Assembly: GCA_002441525.1 (NCBI GenBank)
Contig: DJWH01000016.1
Coordinates: 1 to 12,819, forward strand
Origin: Acholeplasmataceae bacterium UBA6235
GTDB lineage: Bacteria; Bacillota_I; Bacilli_A; Acholeplasmatales; UBA5453
Length of the DNA stretch: 12,819 nt
Direction: 5' to 3'
Of the stretch, positions 7,048 through 12,819 are shown piece after piece. Both the position numbers and the translations under genes were made by a program. Numbering within the stretch: the stretch's first letter is position 1; each line of letters opens with the position of its first letter. The notes beneath the pieces are model-generated. The model saw only the letters and a program-made list of their open reading frames with translations, was not told the origin of the DNA and did not search any database.

Positions 7048-7083
7048 TGACACTATCATATCATGATGAGATTTTTGTGTCAA
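7048..7083 (-). promoter_or_regulatory. Promoter and candidate operator of the kinase cassette
   Basis: On the minus strand a consensus -35 TTGACA (7078-7083), a 17-base spacer and TATGAT (7055-7060) form a strong sigma-70-type promoter about 30 bases before the kinase ATG. A perfect inverted repeat TGACAC...GTGTCA (7048-7053 and 7077-7082, 23 bases apart) brackets it: one arm covers the -35 box and the other follows the -10 box. A second, inner repeat ATCAT-ATC-ATGAT lies at 7055-7067. This is the expected layout for an autorepressed toxin-antitoxin promoter. Confidence 0.65.
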
Positions 7084-7104
7084 TATCTGTCTCCTATTAT
7101 TGGC

Positions 7105-7134
7105 AAAAACCGTACCTTTTGTTAAGGTACGGTT
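7105..7134 (-). terminator. Rho-independent terminator of gdhA
   Basis: On the minus strand a perfect 11-bp stem, AACCGTACCTT / AAGGTACGGTT (arms 7124-7134 and 7108-7118), with a 5-base loop is followed by a T run (complement of A105-A109 of that line, positions 7105-7109). It starts a few bases after the gdhA stop and insulates the kinase cassette from gdhA transcription. Confidence 0.9.
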
Positions 7135-7140
7135 GAATGA

Positions 7141-8481
7141 TTATTGAATGCCTTGGTCCATCATCGCTTCATAAACACGAAGGAAAGCAGCGATGTTCGC
7201 GCCACTGATGAGGTCATAAGGGTTTTTATAACGTCGTGCAGCTGTGTAACATTTGAAGAATATTTCTTTCATGATGCCTTTGAGTTTGTCATCCACTTCA
7301 TCGTATGGCCACGGGTAATGCATCGCATTTTGGCTCATTTCAAACAATGAAACAGCGACCCCGCCGGCATTCGCAGCTTTACCAGGTGCGAATAGAATTT
7401 GATTTTCAGTGAAATACTTTTCAGCTTCTAATGTACACGGCATGTTCGCGCCTTCCGCTACCAAGTAACAACCATTGGCAACCAACGCTTTGGCCGATTC
7501 TAAATCGAGTTCATTTTGAATGGCACACGGCATCGCGATATCACATGGTACGCGCCATAGTCCCCTCGGATCGTTTCCATATTCACAACCCGTTCTTTCA
7601 TGGTATCGCTTCGAGAGTTCACCATTGCTGGCAAGTTCTGTAACGATATCCATCTTTAAACCTTCTGGATCGTGAATGTAACCATTGACATCCGACATAC
7701 CTACCACAATCGCGCCGAGTTCATGGGCTTTAATCGCAGCGTATAGTCCAACTTTACCAGACCCAGAGATGACGACTTTTTTATCATCCATGCGGTCGGA
7801 ACGATAGGTTTTAAGCATTTCCGAAACAAAGTAACATAAGCCATACCCAGTCGCTTCTTTTCTGACCAAAGACCCACCATAAGTTAAGCCTTTACCAGTC
7901 ATGACACCGACAGATTCATTACGGATTTTCTTATACATGCCATACAAATATCCAATCTCTTTGGCACCCACACCAATGTCCCCTGCGGGTACATCGGTGT
8001 CTGGACCGATATGGCGATAGAGTTCTAACATAAAGTTTTGACAGAAACGCATGATTTCACCATCAGATTTACCAATCGATGAAAAATCACTGCCGCCTTT
8101 CGCCCCACCCATCGGTAAGCCGGTTAAGGCATTTTTAAAGGTTTGTTCAAAACCTAAAAACTTCATGGTGGAGGCGTTAACGGTTGGGTGGAAACGCAAC
8201 CCACCTTTATAAGGTCCTAATACAGATGAAAACTGGACACGATAACCGCGATTGACACGTGTGATGCCTTGATCATCGACCCAGGTGACTCTAAAATGGA
8301 TTAGACGTTCTGGTTCAACCAGACGTTCCATAATGCCATACTTTTCAATTTGCGGTGTCATCGAAATGATGTCATCCATCGATAAAAAGAACGTTTCAAC
8401 CGCTTGAATGAATTCCGGTTGTCCGTTGTCCTTTTTAAGTACATCGTTAAACACTCGCTCTAGATACGCACTTTTAAACAA
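7141..8481 (-). CDS. gdhA: Glutamate dehydrogenase (hexameric, NAD(P)-dependent)
   Basis: A 446-residue enzyme, almost exactly the E. coli GdhA length, interconverting glutamate with 2-oxoglutarate and ammonium in the cytoplasm. Key features are the YKGGLRF substrate motif with Lys92, Lys116, the catalytic PMGGAKGG motif with Lys128, PAGDIGVG with Asp168, and a Rossmann GSGKVG (240-245) followed by an acidic residue in GMSDVNG. I cannot tell NAD from NADP preference by eye. The start is TTG at 8481: there is no in-frame ATG upstream, the next Met is at residue 35, the N-terminus aligns with GdhA from its beginning, and an AAGGG ribosome binding site sits 8 bases before the TTG. The gene has its own promoter (8562-8590), a 74-base leader with a hairpin, a cre-like site upstream and its own terminator, so it is monocistronic or read also from the GH17 gene behind it. 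Confidence 0.97.
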   Translation of the reverse strand: MFKSAYLERVFNDVLKKDNGQPEFIQAVETFFLSMDDIISMTPQIEKYGIMERLVEPERLIHFRVTWVDDQGITRVNRGYRVQFSSVLGPYKGGLRFHPTVNASTMKFLGFEQTFKNALTGLPMGGAKGGSDFSSIGKSDGEIMRFCQNFMLELYRHIGPDTDVPAGDIGVGAKEIGYLYGMYKKIRNESVGVMTGKGLTYGGSLVRKEATGYGLCYFVSEMLKTYRSDRMDDKKVVISGSGKVGLYAAIKAHELGAIVVGMSDVNGYIHDPEGLKMDIVTELASNGELSKRYHERTGCEYGNDPRGLWRVPCDIAMPCAIQNELDLESAKALVANGCYLVAEGANMPCTLEAEKYFTENQILFAPGKAANAGGVAVSLFEMSQNAMHYPWPYDEVDDKLKGIMKEIFFKCYTAARRYKNPYDLISGANIAAFLRVYEAMMDQGIQ

Positions 8482-8501
8482 TGCCTTGTCCCTTGCCTTC
8501 C

Positions 8502-8527
8502 GTCTTTCTTTTCTAAAAGAAAAAGAC
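8502..8527 (-). other. Leader hairpin just upstream of the gdhA ribosome binding site
   Basis: GTCTTT-CTTTT (8502-8512) pairs with AAAAG-AA-AAAGAC (8515-8527), leaving a 2-base bulge and a very short loop. It lies between the predicted transcription start (about 8555) and the AAGGG ribosome binding site. It is A/U rich and therefore weak. It could affect translation, but no known riboswitch or protein-binding motif was recognised. Confidence 0.35.
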
Positions 8528-8561
8528 TATTTTTTAATATCGGTTTTGTACTCACACCTCT

Positions 8562-8590
8562 ATTAAAACGCAGTCTTCTTGGTTTGTCAA
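8562..8590 (-). promoter_or_regulatory. Sigma-70-type promoter of gdhA
   Basis: On the minus strand: TTGACA (8585-8590, consensus), a 17-base spacer, and TTTAAT (8562-8567, five of six). The predicted start is near 8555, giving a leader of about 74 bases before the TTG start codon. Confidence 0.75.
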
Positions 8591-8609
8591 TGATTATAGC
8601 CGTTATTTT

Positions 8610-8623
8610 TAAAAACGCTTACA
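8610..8623 (-). promoter_or_regulatory. cre-like site (CcpA-type carbon catabolite element) upstream of gdhA
   Basis: The minus strand reads TGTAAGCGTTTTTA, matching 13 of 14 positions of the Firmicutes cre consensus TGWNANCGNTNWCA. It is centred about 62 bases upstream of the predicted gdhA transcription start, a spacing more typical of CcpA activation than of road-block repression. No CcpA gene is in this window, so the regulator is inferred from the motif only. Confidence 0.45.
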
Positions 8624-8625
8624 AT

Positions 8626-9498
8626 TTACTTTTTATTTCGGTTCAAATCGTAGACGCCCCAGTGTTTTTCTGGTTCATCCTGTTTATCCGAACCTTTCCA
8701 TGGTTCATCGAAGGCTTCAAACATATAAAGCAACACATCGTTCTTTTTAGCCCAAGCTTCTAAGCCATCCACATAGGTACGATGAAACGCATTAGACGTG
8801 TAATCTCCTAGACTGGATTTGGTTGGCCAACCAGCTTCGGTAATGATGATGGGTTTATCTTTAATATTTTCTTTGGTTGCCTCATAAGCTGCGAATGTAT
8901 TTTCCAACGCTTCTTCATGTGGTTTTCTTAACCAAAATGGATAAATATGGATGGACACAAAATCTACTTCTTTCACCAGTGGCATCGCGTGGGTGTTCCA
9001 AAAATAGACCCCTTCACAGAATGTTACAGGTTGTTTGATGTTTTCTTTGAGGGTGCGAATGTATTTCGCCAAGGTATCCACCGCAACCATCTTTGGATTC
9101 CAATCTGAAGTATTCTCATTACCTGCAGATACATAATTGATGATGTCTGGGTATTGGTTGGCTAGTTCAATCAACAAATCTAACTGTTTAAGGTTGTTCT
9201 TTTTGTTTTGGATGATGTCTTTGGTTTTGAGTGGTTCACCCCAACCAACGTTATTGTTGATGACTTCACCATCTAAGTCCATGCCTTGCATGACTTTGAT
9301 CGGCAAATTGTTTTCCTTGATCACTTCTAAAGTGAGTCTCGCATGCATGCCTGGGTCATACATACGAATTTGTTCATACCCATCTCTCATGAGTATTTGT
9401 AAGTCTTCGAGTATTTCTTGTTTTGAAGGGTATATTTTGGTGACTGGACTTTGGTTCAATCGATACCCTGAATAACAAATGGATTTTTTATAGTGCAT
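8626..9498 (-). CDS. Glycoside hydrolase family 17-like (beta-1,3-glucanase-type) protein, cytoplasmic
   Basis: A 290-residue single-domain TIM barrel of the GH17/COG5309 type. It opens with ICYSGYRLNQSP, has the acid/base Glu128 in SAGNEN and the nucleophile Glu221 in ITEAGWPT, and ends with the EAFDEPWKG...EKHWGVYD block seen at the end of bacterial exo-beta-1,3-glucanase-like proteins. There is no signal peptide or membrane anchor, so it should act on imported or internal oligosaccharides, or be a cytoplasmic enzyme of glucan-containing glycolipids; this is inference. The ATG at 9498 is preceded by a strong GGGAGGA ribosome binding site with 7-base spacing. It is divergent from alanine dehydrogenase and sits 5' of gdhA on the same strand with no clear terminator between, so read-through into gdhA is possible. 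Exact linkage specificity cannot be judged from sequence. Confidence 0.85.
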   Translation of the reverse strand: MHYKKSICYSGYRLNQSPVTKIYPSKQEILEDLQILMRDGYEQIRMYDPGMHARLTLEVIKENNLPIKVMQGMDLDGEVINNNVGWGEPLKTKDIIQNKKNNLKQLDLLIELANQYPDIINYVSAGNENTSDWNPKMVAVDTLAKYIRTLKENIKQPVTFCEGVYFWNTHAMPLVKEVDFVSIHIYPFWLRKPHEEALENTFAAYEATKENIKDKPIIITEAGWPTKSSLGDYTSNAFHRTYVDGLEAWAKKNDVLLYMFEAFDEPWKGSDKQDEPEKHWGVYDLNRNKK

Positions 9499-9518
9499 TG
9501 GTCATTCCTCCCTCTATT

Positions 9519-9546
9519 AGTTTAGCATAAGGCTTACATTTTTCAA
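9519..9546 (-). promoter_or_regulatory. Promoter of the GH17-like gene
   Basis: The minus strand reads TTGAAA (9541-9546), a 16-base spacer and TAAACT (9519-9524), about 20 bases before the GGGAGGA ribosome binding site region. It is a moderate match only, in a divergent arrangement with the ald promoter. Confidence 0.4.
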
Positions 9547-9575
9547 TGAAATTTTGCATCAAGAGGCTTTGGTTA

Positions 9576-9584
9576 TGTTAAAAT
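9576..9584 (+). promoter_or_regulatory. Extended -10 promoter of ald
   Basis: TGt-TAAAAT (9576-9584) is a TGn extended -10 box. A poor -35 candidate, TTGCAT (9554-9559), is 19 bases upstream. An AGAGGTGAG ribosome binding site (9591-9599) leads to the ATG at 9603. Confidence 0.5.
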
Positions 9585-9602
9585 AGTTGTAGAGGTGAGC
9601 CT

Positions 9603-10685
9603 ATGATTATCGGATGTGTCAAAGAAATTAAAAAATATGAATTTAGAGTTGGTTTAACCCCAAATGCAGCGTCAGAGTATGTCAGAAGTGGACATCAAGT
9701 CCTCATTGAAAAAGGCGCGGGTTTGGGTTCTGGTTTTACAGATGAACAATATGAAGCTCTAGGCTGTGAAATGGTCTCAGATGCGAAATCTGTTTGGTCT
9801 AGAAGCGATATGATTGTCAAAGTCAAAGAACCACTAGAATCAGAGTATGCCCTTTTTAAAGAAAACCTGATTTTATATACGTACTTACACTTAGCTTCTA
9901 ATGAACCTTTGTATCAAGCATTGAAACAAAAGAAAGTGTTATCCGTCGCTTATGAAACCATGGAATATCAAAAAACACTCCCATGTCTCGAACCGATGAG
10001 TATGGTTGCGGGAAGATTGTCTGTCGTTGAGGGTGCGAAGTATTCTGAAGCCTTCTTTGGTGGTACTGGTGTCTTAATGTCTGGTTTACCAGGTACACCA
10101 AGAGCCAAAGTCACCATCATCGGTGCTGGTATCGTTGGTCAAAGTGCTTGCCGTATGGCGGTTGGTATGGAAGCGAACGTGACTGTACTTGATATCGATA
10201 CGAAGCGTTTAGGTTACTTAGAAGATTTATACCACAACAAAGTCCATACCTTATATTCGAACCAAGAAAACCTAAAGAAATCGATTGTTGAAGCCGATGT
10301 TGTCATCGGAGCTGTGTTAATTCCAGGTGACGCCGCACCTAAACTCATCAAAGATGAATACCTAGAACTCATGAAACCGGGTGCCATCATCGTCGACGTC
10401 GCGATTGACCAAGGTGGTATTTCTAATTTTTCTAAAGTGACTTATCATGATAACCCAATATACAAAGTGGGTCATGTGTTATTCTATGGTGTCGCGAATA
10501 TGCCAGGGTCTGTACCTAAAACATCATCAATCGCGCTCAATAACGCAACCTTAAGATATGGTCTAGAAATCGCCAACAAAGGGATTGACCAAGCTTTATT
10601 AAACCCAGTCATTCACAGTGGTTTACAAACCCGTGATGGTATCGGTGTTTATCCAACCTTAATCAAATTATTTGAAAACAAATAA
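9603..10685 (+). CDS. ald: Alanine dehydrogenase
   Basis: A 360-residue NAD-dependent enzyme interconverting L-alanine with pyruvate and ammonium; family members are usually about 370 residues. The conserved active-site residues are present: Arg15 in RVGLTP, Lys75 in VKVKEP, His96 in YLHLA, and Asp269 in VAIDQGG. The Rossmann motif is GAGIVG (174-179), with Asp197 in LDID as the ribose-binding acid that favours NAD. A good AGAGGTGAG ribosome binding site precedes the ATG. It stands alone with its own promoter and a strong terminator. Together with gdhA it gives the cell two ammonium-releasing or ammonium-fixing dehydrogenases within 3 kb; linked through a transaminase these can burn or store amino acids as pyruvate. 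Nothing in the sequence suggests it is damaged. Confidence 0.97.
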   Translation: MIIGCVKEIKKYEFRVGLTPNAASEYVRSGHQVLIEKGAGLGSGFTDEQYEALGCEMVSDAKSVWSRSDMIVKVKEPLESEYALFKENLILYTYLHLASNEPLYQALKQKKVLSVAYETMEYQKTLPCLEPMSMVAGRLSVVEGAKYSEAFFGGTGVLMSGLPGTPRAKVTIIGAGIVGQSACRMAVGMEANVTVLDIDTKRLGYLEDLYHNKVHTLYSNQENLKKSIVEADVVIGAVLIPGDAAPKLIKDEYLELMKPGAIIVDVAIDQGGISNFSKVTYHDNPIYKVGHVLFYGVANMPGSVPKTSSIALNNATLRYGLEIANKGIDQALLNPVIHSGLQTRDGIGVYPTLIKLFENK

Positions 10686-10686
10686 G

Positions 10687-10725
10687 AAAAAAGCCACAAT
10701 CGGGATTACCGTTTGTGGTTTTTTT
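10687..10725. terminator. Bidirectional terminator shared by ald and the AlkD-like gene
   Basis: CCACAA-t-CGG (10694-10703) pairs with CCG-t-TTGTGG (10709-10718) around a 5-base loop, flanked by A run 10687-10692 and T run 10719-10725, so it works on both strands. The TAA stop of the minus-strand AlkD-like gene (10706-10708) lies in the loop, so part of this hairpin is coding sequence. Confidence 0.85.
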
Positions 10726-11431
10726 CTCGCTTATATATAAGCAAATCGTCTTTTTCGGCTTTGGATAATCGTAGACTTTCACGGCATTTTTGAATGCCTT
10801 TATTGACAATTTTCGGGTTTAGCTCTTTATGTTGAATGAATGATAGCGTTGGTGTTTTGTGTTGGATGATGCATTCCGATAACAACCATCCTGCCATCAT
10901 GATGACATAATAGTCTTGTTCATCTTCAAGTGCCAAAAGTGCTTCATAAATGATGGGTAGAACCAAAGTATCTTTGACCATTTGGAATAAAATCATCAGA
11001 CTGAGTCGACGGATGAATGGTTGAGTCGAATGACGATAACTATAGGAAAGTTCTACGAATTTTAATTGATTCTCGCGATGAATATCGAATGATAATAAAT
11101 CACAATGAGCCCAATTTTCCATCACGGTACCGTAACGATCTAAATAACGCTTCATTAAATCAAAGTCTTTGATTTTGGTAATGAGTTTGCCTTGAATGGC
11201 GATCGATTCATAGTAATCATCGATGTGCAAGTCTAAAAAGGATGGATAGTCGCCTTTGAAGATTTCTTTAGCTATCTGATCGATGGTTTTGGTTGGCATG
11301 GCTAGTAATGGCATTTTTGTGTTGAGAATGCGCCTTGTCCAATCGACTTTATTCGGTTGTTCAAATGATTTCAAATAGGCTAAAAACGCCACTCGATCCG
11401 ATGAACGCCATTCCGTTTTATTCAACTCCAT
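10706..11431 (-). CDS. DNA alkylation repair (AlkD-like HEAT-repeat) protein
   Basis: A 241-residue all-helical protein of the DNA_alkylation family, which excises N3- and N7-alkylated bases. Family features seen are the ENWAHCDLLS segment with Trp107 and Asp111 (counterparts of AlkD Trp109 and catalytic Asp113), the FIRR pair at 139-142, and GW at 181-182 in the last conserved helix. That helix usually reads like YVRKAxGWALRE; here it is YYVIMMAGWLLSE, so the positive residues Lys/Arg expected there are missing. The protein may therefore bind DNA differently or act on another target. The frame extends to 11461, but AAGGTGG at 7 bases before the ATG at 11431, and a TATAAT overlapping the upstream part, decide the shorter start. 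It is divergent from the DJ-1/PfpI gene. Confidence 0.8.
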   Translation of the reverse strand: MELNKTEWRSSDRVAFLAYLKSFEQPNKVDWTRRILNTKMPLLAMPTKTIDQIAKEIFKGDYPSFLDLHIDDYYESIAIQGKLITKIKDFDLMKRYLDRYGTVMENWAHCDLLSFDIHRENQLKFVELSYSYRHSTQPFIRRLSLMILFQMVKDTLVLPIIYEALLALEDEQDYYVIMMAGWLLSECIIQHKTPTLSFIQHKELNPKIVNKGIQKCRESLRLSKAEKDDLLIYKREKNHKR

Positions 11432-11452
11432 GATTACACCACCTTTTCCCTC

Positions 11453-11482
11453 ATTATACAATGAATCGACCGTTTTTGTCGC
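11453..11482 (-). promoter_or_regulatory. Promoter of the AlkD-like gene
   Basis: The minus strand has a perfect TATAAT (11453-11458), an 18-base spacer and GCGACA (11477-11482, four of six). The start would be near 11446, 15 bases before the ATG, with the AAGGTGG ribosome binding site inside this short leader. Confidence 0.55.
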
Positions 11483-11515
11483 ACTTGATGTCTGTCATGT
11501 TTTCAAGCATTCGCC

Positions 11516-11544
11516 TTAAACATAGCCATGACCTTTGTTATAAT
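11516..11544 (+). promoter_or_regulatory. Promoter of the DJ-1/PfpI gene
   Basis: A perfect TATAAT (11539-11544) with a weak TTAAAC (11516-11521) 17 bases upstream. Transcription would begin near 11551, so the upstream in-frame ATG codons at 11528 and 11543 lie before or inside the promoter and cannot be the start. Confidence 0.55.
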
Positions 11545-11569
11545 GAGGCTAAGAAAGAGGTGTTTTATT

Positions 11570-12076
11570 TTGAGAAAAATTGCGATATTGATTGAAGATT
11601 TATACGATGATAAAGAACTCATTTACCCTTATTACCGTATGCAAGAAGCTGGATTTCAAGTAGATTTGATTGGTTCAGTAGCCAACAACACCTATAAAAG
11701 CAAATTTGGTATGCCACTAAAGAGCGATTATGCGAGTAAAGATGTATCCGCATCCGATTATGAAGCGGTCATCATCCCTGGTGGGTTTTCACCCGATTAC
11801 ATGCGTCGCTGTCTGGCAACGATTGATTTTGTAAGAGCGATGGACGAGCAACAAAAAGTGGTCGCGTCCATCTGTCATGGCCCATGGTTGATGATTTCCG
11901 CTTGTAACTTAAAAGGCAAAAAACTAACTGGTTTCCATTCAATTCGCGTAGATATTGAAAACGCAGGTGCGACTTATCTCGATCAAACGGTCGTGGTCGA
12001 TGGACATTTGATCACTTCAAGAACCCCAGCCGATTTACCAGATTTTACCAAAGCCATCATCGATGCATTAATTTAA
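11570..12076 (+). CDS. DJ-1/PfpI family protein
   Basis: A 168-residue cytoplasmic protein of the PfpI/YhbO/YraA branch, a group linked to stress protection and possibly deglycation or proteolysis. The nucleophile elbow is SICHGPW with Cys102 and His103, after the IIPGGFSPD loop (68-76), and the protein ends with the usual ITSRTPADLPDF segment. In PfpI the acidic partner lies in FEDVEL; here the aligned stretch reads YDDKEL, so Asp13 replaces the expected Glu. The start is TTG at 11570, giving MRKIAIL..., with AGAGGTG upstream at 7-9 bases; the predicted promoter excludes the upstream ATGs. It ends in a perfect hairpin terminator shared with gcvPB. Divergent pairing with an alkylation repair gene fits a damage-response role, which is inference. 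Confidence 0.9.
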   Translation: MRKIAILIEDLYDDKELIYPYYRMQEAGFQVDLIGSVANNTYKSKFGMPLKSDYASKDVSASDYEAVIIPGGFSPDYMRRCLATIDFVRAMDEQQKVVASICHGPWLMISACNLKGKKLTGFHSIRVDIENAGATYLDQTVVVDGHLITSRTPADLPDFTKAIIDALI

Positions 12077-12081
12077 AAATT

Positions 12082-12110
12082 AAACAGTTCACCGCGGTGA
12101 ACTGTTTTTT
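12082..12110. terminator. Perfect palindromic terminator between the DJ-1 gene and gcvPB
   Basis: AAACAGTTCACCG (12082-12094) and CGGTGAACTGTTT (12095-12107) form a 26-base perfect palindrome followed by T to 12110 on the plus strand, and by a T-rich stretch on the minus strand. It lies within the 38 bases between the two convergent stop codons and should end both transcripts. Confidence 0.85.
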
Positions 12111-12114
12111 GTTG

Positions 12115-12819
12115 TTATTTTAATAAATCTCTGTATTTAACCCTTGGGTTACGTGCCGCCGATACTTCATCTAAACGACGAACGACGGTGGTATATGGGG
12201 CATGTTTGACTTTTTCTGGGTCATTTTTCGCTTCAAATGCGATTTGTTTCATGACACTGACGAATTGGTCTAATGTTTCTTTCGATTCATTTTCAACCGG
12301 TTCAATCATCAATGCTTGATGGAACACGAGTGGGAAATAAATCGTTGGTGGATGCATTCCAAAGTCTAACAATCTTTTCGCAACATCCAAGGTTGTTACC
12401 CCGGTAGATTTATCGACTAAGCCATCAAAGACCACTTCGTGTTTACACAAGCCTTTGATTGGTAGGAAATAGTCTTCTTTCAAGGATTCTTTTAGGTAGT
12501 TCGCGTTCAATACCGATAGTTCACCCACTTTAGAAAGGTTTTCCTTCCCTAAAGTTAACATGAAACTATAGGCTTTAATGATTACACTGAAGTTACCTAA
12601 GAATCCGGAGACGTGACCAATGGTATGGATAGGTTGTTCTAAGATGAATTTGTTTCTTCTCTTATAGACTTGTGGGCTTGGTAAGAAATCGACTAACTTC
12701 TTACAAACACCCACTGGACCAGACCCTGGACCACCGCCACCGTGTGGGGTTGAGAAGGTCTTGTGTAAGTTGATATGGATGATGTCAAAGCCCATATCAC
12801 CTGGACGTGCACGACCCAA
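12115..12819 (-). CDS. gcvPB: Glycine dehydrogenase (decarboxylating) subunit 2, partial (N-terminus beyond the right edge)
   Basis: The P-protein subunit 2 of the glycine cleavage system, which decarboxylates glycine with pyridoxal phosphate and passes the aminomethyl group to the lipoyl H-protein. The visible 234 residues are the C-terminal half of a protein usually near 490 residues. They begin at ARPGDMGFD, followed by the PLP-lysine motif NLHKTFSTPHGGGGPG (Lys20 of the visible part), a VSGFLG segment, and the conserved HPPTIYFP block near residues 152-159. The reading frame is open to the last base, so the true start is outside. The split alpha/beta P-protein is typical of Firmicutes and Thermotoga rather than E. 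coli, which has one long chain. If gcvPA is present it should lie just beyond the right edge. Confidence 0.95.
   Translation of the reverse strand: MGRARPGDMGFDIIHINLHKTFSTPHGGGGPGSGPVGVCKKLVDFLPSPQVYKRRNKFILEQPIHTIGHVSGFLGNFSVIIKAYSFMLTLGKENLSKVGELSVLNANYLKESLKEDYFLPIKGLCKHEVVFDGLVDKSTGVTTLDVAKRLLDFGMHPPTIYFPLVFHQALMIEPVENESKETLDQFVSVMKQIAFEAKNDPEKVKHAPYTTVVRRLDEVSAARNPRVKYRDLLK

Noticed and set aside
9137..9475. A 112-codon open frame antisense to the GH17-like gene
   Set aside because: It lies fully inside a well supported gene on the other strand, has no ribosome binding site of note, and its composition is what the reverse frame of that gene would give.
9525..9540. Possible second cre-like site (TGTAAGCCTTATGC on the minus strand)
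   Set aside because: Lacks the central CG and differs at three positions from the consensus.
1..12819. Mycoplasma genetic code (TGA as tryptophan)
   Set aside because: All tryptophans checked are TGG, and TGA is used as the stop of the kinase gene at an 8-base overlap with the next start.

Overview
The window comes from a low-G+C bacterium of the Firmicutes/Tenericutes type. Tryptophan is encoded by TGG and the HipA-like kinase ends on TGA, so the standard bacterial code is used and not the Mycoplasma code. The compact layout, frequent TTG/GTG starts, A/T-rich promoters with TTGACA/TATAAT-like boxes, and the gene mix would fit an Acholeplasma-like organism. That placement is inference from style; nothing here is diagnostic.

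Layout. At 1-79 is the start of a minus-strand gene that runs off the left edge. At 155-2582 is a minus-strand two-gene unit: a glycerophosphodiester phosphodiesterase-like protein with extra N- and C-terminal regions, overlapping an SGNH/GDSL hydrolase. At 2862-3752 a plus-strand two-helix membrane protein of unknown function converges on 3804-5315, a fusion of a HAD phosphatase with a calcineurin-like metallophosphoesterase. At 5397-7023 is an AT-rich, overlapping two-gene cassette: a HipA-type kinase core without the usual N-terminal domain, followed by a protein that appears to carry that missing domain plus a C-terminal helix-turn-helix. It has its own strong promoter with an inverted repeat over it. 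At 7141-8481 is a glutamate dehydrogenase with a promoter, a CcpA-type cre-like site and a leader hairpin. At 8626-9498 is a GH17-like glucanase without signal peptide, divergent from alanine dehydrogenase (9603-10685). A DNA alkylation repair (AlkD-like) gene (10706-11431) is divergent from a DJ-1/PfpI protein (11570-12076). The right edge holds the C-terminal half of glycine decarboxylase subunit 2 (12115-12819).

How the genes fit together. Glutamate dehydrogenase, alanine dehydrogenase and the glycine cleavage P-protein form an amino-acid deamination theme (glutamate, alanine, glycine to ammonium plus carbon skeletons). The GDPD/GDSL pair and the HAD-metallophosphoesterase fusion are phosphoester and ester hydrolases of unknown substrate. 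AlkD-like and DJ-1/PfpI genes are base- and protein-damage functions sharing one divergent intergenic region. Almost every convergent boundary carries one hairpin able to terminate in both directions, and in two cases a stop codon sits inside the terminator hairpin.

The most interesting item is the kinase plus HipS-like/HTH cassette: it resembles a condensed, reordered HipBST-type toxin-antitoxin unit in which the two antitoxin roles are fused in one protein. No rRNA, tRNA, CRISPR array or insertion sequence was seen. No gene-free stretch exceeds 300 bases; the longest, between the GDPD start and the membrane-protein start (about 2583-2861), holds two divergent promoters and a 14-bp palindrome.
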